This document shows positions 53,412 to 62,764 of a DNA stretch of 64,000 nt, one piece after another. The stretch lies in assembly GCA_963797565.1 (NCBI GenBank), contig CAWCPM010000018.1, positions 14,739-78,738 of the forward strand, read 5' to 3'. The notes below the pieces were generated by a model. That model was not told the DNA's origin and searched no databases. It saw nothing but the letters and a program-made list of their open reading frames with translations. Position 1 is the first letter of the stretch, and each line of letters opens with the position of its first letter. The position numbers were made by a program, and so were the translations under genes. The stretch is from JAICYJ01 sp963797565 (lineage in GTDB: Bacteria > Actinomycetota > Thermoleophilia > Gaiellales > JAICJC01).

Positions 53412-54287
53412 TCAGGCTCCTCTCTCTCGCACGGCCGCGACCCGGGGTCGTCTCCTTCGGCGGCCGCGATTGTCATCGCCGACCCAGTTATAGATCAGCC
53501 AGAACACGGCCAGCGAGTAGGCCAGCGAGCCCGGCCCCCACATGATGCCGGCCGCGATCTGCTGGTCGGCCAGCGCGGACACCCCGCCCGGCCGGTGAGC
53601 CGCCGCCACATACGGCTGGTAGAGCGCCACAGGCCAGTAGGCCAGCACGGCCGCGAGCAGCCAGCCGGCCACCGTGGCCACCGAGACGTACAGCGTCAGC
53701 TGGATCGGATCCAGCGTCGGCCGGATCGGCGCCGTGTCGATCACCTGCTCCCAGAACAGGATCGCCGTGGCCAGCATCGTCAGGTGCTCGAGGTCGTGCA
53801 CGCTCTGGTGGCGCAGCGCCAGGTCGTAGGCGGCGGGCAGGTGCCACAGCCACAGCGTCGCGATCGAGATCACCAGCACCGGGATCGGCCGCGCCAGCAT
53901 CCGGCCCAGCGAGCGCAGCGGGCGCGCCCGGCGGTCGCGCGCCACCCAGCCGGCGCTCGCGCGCCGGAAGCCGAGCGGCAGCGGCCGCCACAGCATGCTC
54001 CACGGCTCCGCCAGCACCAGCAGCGGTGCCGCCGCGGTGAGCAGCAGCACGTGCTGCAGCATGTGCGGCCAGAAGCCGCGGTCGGCGTAGCCGTCCAGGC
54101 CCACCAGCGCGATCAGCAGCACGGCCATCGCACCGGCAAACGCGCACGCTCGCAGCTGCCGCGAGCGCAGGTCGGGTCCGGTCGCGGGCCGCACCCGCCG
54201 CCGCCATCCGGCCCAGTAGAGCCCGCTCGTGACCACCACGGCCGCCAGCGGGATCGCGTTCTCCGGGTCGATCGGAACCGCGCTCAT
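53412..54287 (-). CDS. CtaG-family cytochrome oxidase assembly protein
   Basis: This 291-residue integral membrane protein has seven predicted helices and conserved histidines in FWPHMLQHVLLL, LWLWHLPAAYDLALRH and HDLEHLTML. These match the caa3_CtaG (cytochrome c oxidase assembly) family. It assists copper insertion. The C terminus is Arg-rich. ATG 54287 overlaps the stop of the subunit III gene by ATGA. Confidence 0.88.
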   Translation of the reverse strand: MSAVPIDPENAIPLAAVVVTSGLYWAGWRRRVRPATGPDLRSRQLRACAFAGAMAVLLIALVGLDGYADRGFWPHMLQHVLLLTAAAPLLVLAEPWSMLWRPLPLGFRRASAGWVARDRRARPLRSLGRMLARPIPVLVISIATLWLWHLPAAYDLALRHQSVHDLEHLTMLATAILFWEQVIDTAPIRPTLDPIQLTLYVSVATVAGWLLAAVLAYWPVALYQPYVAAAHRPGGVSALADQQIAAGIMWGPGSLAYSLAVFWLIYNWVGDDNRGRRRRRPRVAAVRERGA

Positions 54288-54838
54288 ACCAGGTAGAAGA
54301 GTACGGTCGCGATCACCGCCACCGCAGCCAGGAAGGTCACGAACACGACCGCCGCCCGCAGTTCGCGCAGCCGCAGACCGACCTCGGTGGTGCGGTCGGC
54401 GGCGATCGTCTCGAGCCAGTAGGCGGCGCCCAGCAGGTGCACGGTGAAGCCGGCCGTGAAGCCGACGAACACGGCCCCGTAGCCGCCGGCGTGGATGGGC
54501 GAGAAGCCGGGGTCGAACAGCTGCACGCCCTCGCAGATCGCCGCCACCAGCACCAGCACGGTGGCGACCGCGGCCGCAACCTGCGCGCGACGGTCGTCGG
54601 CCACCCGCACGATCACCGCCGCCGCGACCACCGCCACCAGCGACACGGTCGCCAGCGCGCCGGACGGGTTGGTGTGGGGCGGGTGCCAGAGGCCGTTGCT
54701 GTTCAGCGCCCGCAGGTAGAGGTAGGCGAACAGGAAGCCCAGGAAGAAGAAGGCATCCCCGGCCACGAACAGCCGTGCGCCGATGAACAGCGCGCGGTCG
54801 GGAGGCGGCTCGGTGGGGATGTCGCTGGCGATCGCCAT
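54284..54838 (-). CDS. ctaE: Cytochrome c oxidase subunit III
   Basis: The 184 residues comprise five hydrophobic helices. They include ARLFVAGDAFFFLGFLFAYL and FVGFTAGFTVHLLGAAYWLE, the regions of family-typical subunit III with its acidic and histidine residues. It is shorter than the seven-helix mitochondrial form, as in many actinobacteria. It sits between coxA and ctaG. Confidence 0.88.
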   Translation of the reverse strand: MAIASDIPTEPPPDRALFIGARLFVAGDAFFFLGFLFAYLYLRALNSNGLWHPPHTNPSGALATVSLVAVVAAAVIVRVADDRRAQVAAAVATVLVLVAAICEGVQLFDPGFSPIHAGGYGAVFVGFTAGFTVHLLGAAYWLETIAADRTTEVGLRLRELRAAVVFVTFLAAVAVIATVLFYLV

Positions 54839-54839
54839 G

Positions 54840-56736
54840 TCAGTCTCCGGCCACCGCGGGCCGGATCGGGCCGAGCCGCGCCACCGGCGGGGCGGTGGCG
54901 TCGCCGTACTCGTAGGGGCCGGCCAGGATGGTGGGCACCTCGTCGAAGTTCTCGAGCGGCACCGGCGTCGGCACCTGCCACTCGAGGCCGCGCGACTGCC
55001 ACGGGTTGGCGTCGGCCGGGATCCGGACGATGCCGTAGGAGTAGACCAGGTTGACCAGGAACACGAGCATCGAGATGCCGAGGGCGAACGCCGACACCGA
55101 CACCCAGTCGTTCAGGAACTGCAGGTGCGGCGCGTAGGTCGAGACGCGACGCGGCATGCCCATCAGGCCCAGCGCGAACAGTGGCAGGAAGGTCGAGTTG
55201 AAGAACACGAACATCGTCCAGAAGTGGATCTTGGCCAGTCGCTCGTTCAGCTGCAGGCCGTTCATCTTCGGCAGCCAGTAGTAGAAGCCGCCGAAGAAGG
55301 CGAAGATCAGCCCGCCCATGATCGTGTAGTGGAAGTGGGCCATCACGAAGTAGCTTCCGTGCAGCGACACGTCGCTGGGCACGTCGGACAGGAACACCCC
55401 GGACAGGCCGCCGATCAGGAAGTTGAAGAAGAAGGCCAGGCAGAACAGCATCGGCACCGTGTAGCGGATGCGGGCCCGCCACAGCGTGCCCATCCCGGCC
55501 AGGAACACGAACCCGGTCGGCACCGAGATCAGCTCGGTGGTGAGCATGTAGAAGGGCCGCAGGTTGGAGTTGATGCCGCTCACGAACAGGTGGTGCTGCC
55601 AGACCATGAACGACAGCAGCGCCACGCCCAAAAGGCCGCTGACAGCCAGGCGATAGCCCCACAGCGGCTTTCGCGCGAACACCGGCAGGATCTCGAGCAC
55701 GATGCCGAATCCGGGCAGCGCCAGGATGTACACCTCCGGGTGCCCGAAGAACCAGAACAGATTCTCGAACAGGAACGGGCTGCCGCCGGCGCCGGCCACG
55801 AAGAAGTTGGTGCCCGAGGTGCGATCAAGCGTCATCATCAGCAGGCCCGCCACCAGCACCGGCGCGCCCAGCAGCATCAGCACGGTGGTGGCCAGCATGC
55901 TCCAGACGAAGATCGGCAGCCGGTTCCAACTCAACCCCGGTGCGCGCATGGTGATGATCGTGACCATCAGGTTGATTGCGTTCAGGACCATCGCCACGGC
56001 CACCAGGAAGAAGGCGAAGATGTAGGCGTCCATGCCGGCGTTGGCCTGCAGGGCCAGCGGCGGGTAGCCGGTCCAGCCGGTCGGGAAGCCGCCGTAGCTG
56101 ATGGCCGACATCAGCACCACGCCCGACAGCGGCGTCAGCCAGAAGGTGAGCGCCTCGATGCGCGGGAAGGCCATACGCCGGGCGCCGATCATGATCGGCA
56201 CCAGGTAGTGGCCGAACGGCCCCAGGATGATGCTCGACACCATCATCACCATCATCGAGCCGTGCAGGCCGACGATGGTCAGGTACTGGCCGGGCGAGAA
56301 GATCGGCGGGCTGGGGCGCAGCAGGTTGGTGCGGATCAGCATCGCGTTCAGGCCGGCGATGAAGAAGAACACGCCGATGCCCCACAGGTACTGCATGCCG
56401 ATCACCTTGTGGTCGGTGCTGACCGTCAGGTAGCGCCAGGCGCCGGCGTCCTTCTTGACGACGTCCACCGGCCGTTGCCCCAGCAGGCGACGGAACGGGT
56501 AGTCGAGCAGCCCCAGGCCGGCGATGTAGCCGATCGTGCCGAGGCTGTAGCCGAGGAGCACCGACACGTCGTTCTGGTCGATTGCTGAGACCCAGTCGAG
56601 GTGGGCGCCGACCCGGTGGCCGATCCAGACGCCGATGATGTACCCGATCGCGAGGCCGATCACACCGGTGAACAGGTTGGGGCGAAGCCAGCGGCGAGCG
56701 CGTGTCGGGGGTCGCGGCCATGGGGACTTGTGTCAT
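54840..56736 (-). CDS. ctaD: Cytochrome c oxidase subunit I with N-terminal two-helix extension; one frame break near the start
   Basis: The core has heme and CuB ligands in WQHHLFVSG, GHPEVYILALPGFG and MAHFHYTIMGG, plus HGSMM. It begins with an unusual N-terminal extension of about 75 residues with two helices (VIGLAIGYIIGVWIG, LGYSLGTIGYIAGLGLLD) before WRYLTVSTDHKVIGMQ. ATG 56736 shares one base with the coxB stop (TGATG). The frame then changes near 56697, and removing one base in CGCTCGCC joins MTQVPMAATPDTR to RRWLRPNLFTG. The continuous downstream frame starts near 56663. It is the catalytic core of the proton-pumping oxidase. Confidence 0.9.
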
Positions 56737-57593
56737 CAGCCGGCCCGCTCGATCGGATCGGGGTAGTAGACGCTGTGGTAGGGAGGCAGGTGCCTGGTGG
56801 CGGGCGCGCTCTTGATGCGCTGCTGGGCGATCCAGCTGCTGAATGCGGAGGGCGACAGCACCAGGCCGGTGGTGGCCATCGCGCCGTGCCAGACGCCGCA
56901 CAGCTCGGCGCAGCGCACGTTGAAGGTGCCCAGCTTCTGAGGCGTCACGTCAGCCACGTTGTCCGCGCCGGGAACGGCATCGACCTTGACGCCCAGCTGG
57001 TAGGCCCAGAACGAGTGGATCACGTCCAGCGACGTGACGTGGAACACCACGGTGCGGCCCAGGGGCAGCGCCAGCTGCGTGGTCTCGACGCCGCCGTACT
57101 GCGGGTAGCGGAACGTGAACTGCCACTGCTGCGAGACGACCTGCACCTGCAGGGAGCCGGCCGGCGCCGCCGAGATCAGCGTCGCCCCCTGCCCGCCGCC
57201 GGCGCCGGCCGCGCTCGAATCGGTGGCGTACAGCGCGTAGGTGCCGTAGGCCGCCAGGAACAGCACGATCGTGACGGTGCTGATCAGCCAGATGCCCTGC
57301 AGCCGGCTGTTGCCGTGGATGGGCGGGCCGTCCTCGATCAGCTCGCCGCGCTGCCGGAACACTGTCAGCGCGTAGGCGAAGTAGACCAGCAGGCCGATCG
57401 CGATCGGCGTCAGGATGGCCGAGATGATGATGTTCGCCTCGTGCTGCTCGTGGGCCTGGGCGCTGTCGCTGCCGGGCGGCATGTGCGGACCCAGCGCGAA
57501 GATCACGAGCAGCACGCCGATCACCGACAGCACCACCCAGACGACGGCGACGCGGCGAAGGTCGGGGGCGGGGTCGGTCGCGTCGGTGGTCAT
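56736..57593 (-). CDS. ctaC: Cytochrome c oxidase subunit II
   Basis: The 285 residues have two transmembrane helices (VVWVVLSVIGVLLVIFALG, IIISAILTPIAIGLLVYFAY), a further hydrophobic stretch, and an outer cupredoxin domain with the CuA set: His in SLDVIHSFWAYQ, and C-AEL-C-GVW-H-GA-M. It takes electrons from the donor. It has no C-terminal heme-c motif, so it is aa3- rather than caa3-type in this subunit. It lies just downstream of the cupredoxin-like gene. Confidence 0.92.
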   Translation of the reverse strand: MTTDATDPAPDLRRVAVVWVVLSVIGVLLVIFALGPHMPPGSDSAQAHEQHEANIIISAILTPIAIGLLVYFAYALTVFRQRGELIEDGPPIHGNSRLQGIWLISTVTIVLFLAAYGTYALYATDSSAAGAGGGQGATLISAAPAGSLQVQVVSQQWQFTFRYPQYGGVETTQLALPLGRTVVFHVTSLDVIHSFWAYQLGVKVDAVPGADNVADVTPQKLGTFNVRCAELCGVWHGAMATTGLVLSPSAFSSWIAQQRIKSAPATRHLPPYHSVYYPDPIERAG

Positions 57594-57605
57594 CGCTGTC
57601 CCCGG

Positions 57606-58311
57606 TCAGGCGACATTGAGGTAGCCGTCCATCCAGCCAACCGTTTGCATGGGACCGCCGAAGCCGTTGGGGAACCCGGCGGCGCAGGGAACGAAGCACT
57701 GCCAGCGGTAGTGGCCGGGCTTGCCGGTACGGACCGTGAAGGTGATCGTGGTATGCGCCATCGAGAGCGCGCAGGGTGTGACAGAGCACTGGTTGGGCGC
57801 GTCGTCGGCGACGCCCGGGAGCGCCACGCTGACGCCCATGTCGGGGATGGCGAACGTGTGCGAGGTGAGAGTCGGGTCGATCGCCGCGTACGGCTTTCCG
57901 TTGATCGTCTCGGTGCCGCCGACCGTGCCGCGCGGCTGTGACCAGAGCGGGTTTCGCAGGCCCGTGGCGGTGTCGTAACTGGTAGACCGTGAACCTGACC
58001 AGGCTGTGAGCCGGCACCTGCACCACGGTGCTGTGCACCCACGCGCCCTGCGGATTCTTGACCAGGTAGGAGACCCAGTCCGGGTGCGGCTGGTGGCCGT
58101 AGGAGGGGACGGTCTGGAAGGTGACGTTGGTGACCCCGTTGACCGTGCCCGCCTGCACCGTCGGCGGGAAGCTGGTCACCCACGACATCACGTACCAGGT
58201 GATCAGCACGATCGCTCCCGCGGTTCCGGCGGCGATCCCGGCGATCCGTCGGTTGAACGTCACGTCCTCACCACGCCGCGGACTTTCAGCCGCCGCCGCC
58301 TCGACGGTCAA
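57606..58311 (-). pseudogene. Membrane-anchored cupredoxin-like protein of the oxidase operon, one frame break
   Basis: An N-terminal helix (IAGIAAGTAGAIVLITWYV) and the start of a cupredoxin-like domain (VQVPAHSLVRFTVYQ) are read from TTG 58311 or GTG 58263. Near 57975 the frame changes by one extra base (a T in CAGTTAC). The rest continues as YDTATGLRNP, SHTFAIPDMGV and C-FVP-C...GGPM. The His, CxxxC and Met resemble a copper site like CuA. The histidine after the second cysteine is absent. It may be an electron donor or copper carrier for the oxidase. It is the first gene of the operon. Confidence 0.65.
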
Positions 58312-58394
58312 GCCATTGTCATCTCGCTGTCATCTCTAGCGCCCCTGTGGCGCCGTCGCTCTGCGATACTGCGGCCGCTTCAAGGGAGGTGCCA

Positions 58395-59069
58395 GTGCGG
58401 GTACTGATCGTCGAGGACGAGGGCCTGATCGCGCGGTTCGTGGCGCGCGCGCTGCAGGCGGAGGGGTACACCACCAGCGTGGCACCCGACGGTGAGGTTG
58501 CCTGCCGGCGGCTACGCGACGAGGAGTGGGACCTGGCCATCCTCGACCTGCTGCTGCCGGCCAGGAGCGGCTTCGACGTGCTGCACGAGCTGTCCCAGGC
58601 GACCAACCAGGTGCCGGTGCTGGTGCTGTCGGCACGGCGGTCGGTCGAGGACAAGGTGGCGGCGCTGGACGCGGGCGCGACCGACTTCCTGGCCAAGCCG
58701 TTCGCGCTGGACGAGCTGCTGGCGCGAGTGCGGGCGCTGCTTCGCCGCGGCCGCTCGCCGGCGGAGACGGAGCCCGGCTGCGAGCCCGACCTGGAGTTCA
58801 CGCTGGACGGCCGCTCACGCACGCTGTGCTGGGGCGACGGCCGCACGCTGTCGCTGTCGGAGCGCGAGTTCGGCCTGCTCGAGTACCTGGTCAGGTCGCC
58901 CAACCAGACCGTCTCGCGGGAGCGCATCCTGAACGCGGTCTGGGAGTACCAGTTCGACCCGCGCTCGAACGTCGTCGACGTCTACGTGGGGCGGCTACGT
59001 CGCAAGCTGCACCCCGCGATCCGGATCGAGACCGTCCGCGGCGGCGGCTACCGGCTGATGACGGGCTGA
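58395..59069 (+). CDS. OmpR-family response regulator
   Basis: The 224 residues have a receiver domain (VRVLIVEDEG, phospho-acceptor D51 in LAILDLLLP, lysine in AKPF) and a winged-helix DNA-binding domain (LSEREFGLLEYLVRSPNQTVSR, VDVYVGRLRRKL). GTG 58395 follows GGGAGGT. It is divergent from the oxidase operon, only 84 nt away, and could control it. The kinase gene converges with it and overlaps by 75 nt. Confidence 0.92.
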   Translation: MRVLIVEDEGLIARFVARALQAEGYTTSVAPDGEVACRRLRDEEWDLAILDLLLPARSGFDVLHELSQATNQVPVLVLSARRSVEDKVAALDAGATDFLAKPFALDELLARVRALLRRGRSPAETEPGCEPDLEFTLDGRSRTLCWGDGRTLSLSEREFGLLEYLVRSPNQTVSRERILNAVWEYQFDPRSNVVDVYVGRLRRKLHPAIRIETVRGGGYRLMTG

Positions 59070-60137
59070 GCCGACCGGCAGCCTGATCGTGAAGGCGGTG
59101 CCGATCCCCGGCGTGCTGGCGACCGTGATCGAGCCGCCGTGCGCCTCGGCCACGGCCCGCACGATCGAGAGCCCGAGGCCGGCGCCGCCGCCGCGGCGGT
59201 TGCGATCGCGGTCGACCCGGTAGAAGCGGTCGAACACGTGGCCCAGCGCCTCCGGCGGGATGCCCTTGCCCGAGTCGCGCACCGTCAGCAGCACCTGATC
59301 GGCCAGCTGGACGGCTTCGATGCCGATGCGGTCGCCCTCCGCGGTGTGGCGGATCGCGTTTTCCAGCAGCTCGTCCAGCGAGATCGCCAGCCGGTCGCGG
59401 TCGACCACCACCGCGATGTCGGGGATCGCACCCAGCAACCACTCGCGCCGCGCCGCCACCCGCCAGCGCTGAAACAGCTCGTCGATGAACGGCTTCAGGC
59501 GCGTCTCGGCCGCCAGCAGGAAGCCCGGCGTGGGAGCGCCCTCGATCAGCAGCAGCTGGTCGATCAGCCGCTCCATCCGCTCCAGCTCGCCGACCACGGT
59601 GTCGCTGATGGCGCCGATCTCCTCGTGGCCGGCGCTGTGGTAGCGGCTGAGCAGGTCGATGTGGCCGCGCGCGATCGTGATCGGCGTCAGCAGCTCGTGT
59701 GACGCGTTGGACACGAAGTCGCGCTGCCGCTGCAGCGACGCCCGCAGGTTCGACGCCAGCCGGTCGCTCTCAGCCACGGCGTCCTGGCGCCGGCGCACGT
59801 GATAGACCATTGCCAGGAACATCAGGCCCATCAGCGGCACCTCGGTCAGCTCCGCCCAATCCTCGCGGGAGCGGTGCACGGCCAGCAGGGTCATGCCGCC
59901 CGCCGACAGCGACACGAATGTGATGCCCGCGACCGTGCCCTTGCTGCGCCACATGCGGTACCCGTAGAGCAGCGTGAAGCTGACGTAGATCAGGTGGAAG
60001 GGCACGGTCTCCCAGCCGTGGGGGCCGTCGTCGGTGATCAGCACCAGCATCGCCACCAGGTTCAGGCAGGCGAACCCCACCCAGGCGACCTCCAGCCGGT
60101 TCTCGACGAACAGGTGCCGTGCGTGGGAGCGGATCAC
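58995..60137 (-). CDS. Sensor histidine kinase
   Basis: The 380 residues have four to five N-terminal membrane helices without an obvious outer sensor domain (LNLVAMLVLI, VPFHLIYVSFTLLYGY). An H-box with H147 in VSNASHELLTPI follows, then an N-box (LDELLENAIRHT) and G-boxes (DSGKGIPPEALG, GLGLSI). It autophosphorylates and passes phosphate to the neighbouring regulator. It is encoded tail-to-tail with it, and its last ~25 residues are antisense to the regulator's C terminus, which is uncommon for cognate pairs. The start is GTG 60137. Confidence 0.88.
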   Translation of the reverse strand: MIRSHARHLFVENRLEVAWVGFACLNLVAMLVLITDDGPHGWETVPFHLIYVSFTLLYGYRMWRSKGTVAGITFVSLSAGGMTLLAVHRSREDWAELTEVPLMGLMFLAMVYHVRRRQDAVAESDRLASNLRASLQRQRDFVSNASHELLTPITIARGHIDLLSRYHSAGHEEIGAISDTVVGELERMERLIDQLLLIEGAPTPGFLLAAETRLKPFIDELFQRWRVAARREWLLGAIPDIAVVVDRDRLAISLDELLENAIRHTAEGDRIGIEAVQLADQVLLTVRDSGKGIPPEALGHVFDRFYRVDRDRNRRGGGAGLGLSIVRAVAEAHGGSITVASTPGIGTAFTIRLPVGSARHQPVAAAADGLDPDRGVQLAT

Positions 60138-60243
60138 GGCGTGAAGCGTACGCCCGCAGGCCGCGAGTTGCTCGGGTGAGTCGAATCGGCCCGAGCGGTG
60201 TGCGCGGCGGCGACCCGTACCGCCGCCGCGCACCAAGCCGACC

Positions 60244-60687
60244 TCAGCCGGCCAGAGGCTTGCCGGTCTCGAGCAGCGTCTTCAGCCCCGACAGCACCAT
60301 CATCCAGCCGCCGGAGACGGACTCGGCGGTCATGGGGGCGCCCTCGAGCTGGTCGTGCACCACGCGCAGCTGGCAGTAGCCGCCGTCCTGCGGCTCGATC
60401 TCCCAGGTCACGCGGCTGGTCTTCTCCGCCGCCAGCTCGGGCGAGTAGAGCGAGCGCCAGCCGTGCACCAGCCGCCGCGGCGGATCGAACTCAAGCACCT
60501 GGTCGTCGCCCCAGATGCTGTCGTCGGGGCCGAGCGACAGGTAGCGCTCGCCGGTCACCTCGATGCGGGCGCCGTAGAAGTACTGGGCGGTGAACTCGGG
60601 CGTCGTGATCGCCTCCCAGATCTGCTCCGGCGTGGCCCGGATGAACAGCTGGTAGACCTGCGTGGTGGTCGCGGTCATGGTGGTCAT
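60244..60687 (-). CDS. AHSA1/START-type (SRPBCC) protein
   Basis: The 147 residues have the AHSA1 pattern: YQLFIRATPEQIWEAITTPE, a strand-rich body, and a C-terminal helix (SGGWMMVLSGLKTLLETG). It binds hydrophobic molecules or partner proteins. Such genes are often paired with ArsR regulators; here ATG 60687 overlaps the stop of one by ATGA. Confidence 0.88.
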   Translation of the reverse strand: MTTMTATTTQVYQLFIRATPEQIWEAITTPEFTAQYFYGARIEVTGERYLSLGPDDSIWGDDQVLEFDPPRRLVHGWRSLYSPELAAEKTSRVTWEIEPQDGGYCQLRVVHDQLEGAPMTAESVSGGWMMVLSGLKTLLETGKPLAG

Positions 60688-61001
60688 GCGGTGTCCTCCA
60701 GTGTCGTCTTGAGCCGGGCCAGCGCGGAGACGTGGCCCTCGGTGTACTTGTCGATCCACCGGTCGTGGATCAGCCGGATCGGCACCGGGTTCAGGTAGTG
60801 CAGCTTCTCCCGGCCCGAGCGGAGGGCGACGACGAGGCCGGCGGCCTCCAGCACGCGCAGGTGCTTCATCACGCCGAAGCGGGACATCTCCAGCTCCGAC
60901 TCGAGCTCCGAGAGCGTGCGCCCGTCGCGCTCGTGCAGCCGGTCGAGCAGGTGCCGCCGGGTGGGGTCGGCCAGTGCCTTGAAGACCGCGTCGTCGTCCA
61001 T
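60684..61001 (-). CDS. ArsR-family transcription regulator
   Basis: The 105-residue winged helix has ALADPTRRHLLDRLHERDG and RFGVMKHLRVLEAAGLV. It represses its own operon until a signal is bound. No metal-binding cysteine is visible, so the signal is probably not a metal. The operator palindrome lies 12 bp upstream of ATG 61001, which fits autoregulation of the ArsR-AHSA1 pair. Confidence 0.9.
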   Translation of the reverse strand: MDDDAVFKALADPTRRHLLDRLHERDGRTLSELESELEMSRFGVMKHLRVLEAAGLVVALRSGREKLHYLNPVPIRLIHDRWIDKYTEGHVSALARLKTTLEDTA

Positions 61002-61012
61002 GCCGGCACTAT

Positions 61013-61032
61013 ATGTGACCATATGGTCACAT
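61013..61032. promoter_or_regulatory. 20-bp perfect palindrome (ArsR-type operator)
   Basis: ATGTGACCATATGGTCACAT is a perfect palindrome between the divergent ArsR gene and the PEP-utilizing enzyme genes. It is the obvious binding site for the ArsR protein and could also influence the plus-strand genes, 91 bp away. Confidence 0.75.
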
Positions 61033-61123
61033 GTCAAGCGCGGCTCTCAGGCCGACGGCTGCCGGCGGAGTATGCTGACCGGGCTTCACTCGCATCTCAC
61101 CCACGCAACCGAGAGGACCTCCC

Positions 61124-62764
61124 ATGACGAACGCAGATACCGCTCAGGAGCTGCGATTCGAGCCTCCGTCTCCAGGCTTCTGGGAGCGCGACGCGGTGCA
61201 CTTCCCGCGGCCGATGACGCGCTACTGGACGGAGGTTCATCCGGCAGCCTACGGGCGCGGCACCGGCGACTTCGCACGCTTCTACGGGATGCTGATCGAC
61301 TCGCTGGGAGCGGCCTACGTCCACGGGTTCGGCTACCGATCGATGGTGCCTGCTGCCGAGGACGAGATCCCCGCCCGCTTCCAGCGCGCGACGGAGGTGA
61401 TCCAGGGAAAGCTCTGGCGCGAGCAGCTTCGCGAGTGGGACGAGACGGTCAAGCCGGACGCGATCAAAGCGCACCGTGCGTTGCAGTCGGTCGATCCCGG
61501 CAGCCTCTCCGACCAGGAGCTGGTCGAGTATCTGACGCGTTGCCGCGACCACCACGCAGCGATGATCGCGCAGCACATGCGCTACACGGCCTCGGCCGTC
61601 GTCCCGACCGGGGACTTCCTGGCGCACGTGGGTGATTGGACGGACGTGCCGCCGGCCGAGCTGCTCGGCCTGATGCGCGGCACGGCACCCGTCTCGGCAG
61701 GCGCCTCGGCCGAGCTCGCGCGGCTGATCGCCGCGTTCGAGGCGGATGCCCAGGCGCGCGAGTTGCTCGCGTCCGACGACGACCCCGGCCAGGTGCTGGC
61801 GGCGCTGCGCGCGCTCGACGGCGAGGCCGGTGAGGCGGTGTCCGGGTACCTCGATCTGGTCGGATACCGGCTGCTGGACGGGTTCGACATCTCCGAGCCG
61901 TACGCGCTTGCGATGCCGGACGCGCTGGTGCGGGCGATCCGGACAGCCGTGGCCGGACGGGATCTCGAGGGCGCGGACGTCGAGGCGGCGATCGCCGACG
62001 TCCGCGGCAAGGTACCCGAGCAGCATCGGGCCGAGTTCGACGAGCTGCTCGGCGAGGCACGGCTGACCTACCGGTTGCGCGACGAGCGCGGCGTCTTCAG
62101 TGACATCTGGGCATCCGGCCTGATGCGCCGGGCGGTGCTCGAGGGCGGGCGCCGCGTCGCCGATCGGGGGCAGATCCATGATCCGGTGCATCTGGTCGAC
62201 GCCGGCTTCGACGAGATGTGCTCGCTGGTCTCGGACGGGTCGGGCCCCTCCGCCGACGAGCTGGCCGCTCGCGCCACCGAGCGCACGACGCGCGCGCCGA
62301 AGATCGCTCCGCGGACGCTCGGCGACCCGCCGCCACCGCCGCCGGACGCATCCGGCCTGCCGCCGGACGTGGCGCGGCTGATGCGCGCCACCGGCATCGC
62401 GCTCGGTCATCTGTTCGGCAGCTCCGAGGCCGAGCACGACGAGCAGGTGCTGCGCGGGCTGGGCGCCAGCCCGGGCGCGTACGAGGGGCCGGCCCGGCTG
62501 ATCTCGGGACCGTCGGAGTTCGACCGCATCGTCAACGGAGACGTGCTCGTCACCCAGTCGACCACCGAGGCCTTCAACATCCTGCTGCCGCTGCTGGGTG
62601 CGATCGTGACCGACAGCGGCGGGCTGCTCTCGCACTCGGCGATCGTCGCGCGCGAGTACGGCATTCCCGGCGTGGTGGGGACACGCGAAGCGACCGACCG
62701 GATCGCCGACGGGACGCGCGTGCGCGTCGATGGTGACGCCGGCGAGGTGACGGTGGTCGAGTGA
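61124..62764 (+). CDS. PEP-utilizing-enzyme protein with C-terminal phosphohistidine domain
   Basis: The 546 residues have a long N-terminal helical region (about 1-400) with no known domain. They end in the swivelling phosphohistidine domain of PEP synthase, PPDK and rifampin phosphotransferase: VLVTQSTTEAFNILLPLLGA, then SGGLLSHSAIVAREYGIPGV with the catalytic histidine. The ATP-binding half is encoded by the next gene, in reverse of the usual order. The N-terminal part may bind the acceptor. GTGA overlaps the next gene. Confidence 0.75.
   Translation: MTNADTAQELRFEPPSPGFWERDAVHFPRPMTRYWTEVHPAAYGRGTGDFARFYGMLIDSLGAAYVHGFGYRSMVPAAEDEIPARFQRATEVIQGKLWREQLREWDETVKPDAIKAHRALQSVDPGSLSDQELVEYLTRCRDHHAAMIAQHMRYTASAVVPTGDFLAHVGDWTDVPPAELLGLMRGTAPVSAGASAELARLIAAFEADAQARELLASDDDPGQVLAALRALDGEAGEAVSGYLDLVGYRLLDGFDISEPYALAMPDALVRAIRTAVAGRDLEGADVEAAIADVRGKVPEQHRAEFDELLGEARLTYRLRDERGVFSDIWASGLMRRAVLEGGRRVADRGQIHDPVHLVDAGFDEMCSLVSDGSGPSADELAARATERTTRAPKIAPRTLGDPPPPPPDASGLPPDVARLMRATGIALGHLFGSSEAEHDEQVLRGLGASPGAYEGPARLISGPSEFDRIVNGDVLVTQSTTEAFNILLPLLGAIVTDSGGLLSHSAIVAREYGIPGVVGTREATDRIADGTRVRVDGDAGEVTVVE

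Noticed and set aside
52091..53545. Plus-strand 484-codon frame over the zincin and sco1 genes
   Set aside because: It is an Arg/His/Pro-rich shadow; real motifs (HExxH, CxxxC) are in the other frames.
13397..58311. Programmed +1 frameshifting in the interrupted genes
   Set aside because: The genes are unrelated, no shared slippery site or downstream stop-codon context is consistent, and such genes are not known for recoding. Base-call error is simpler.
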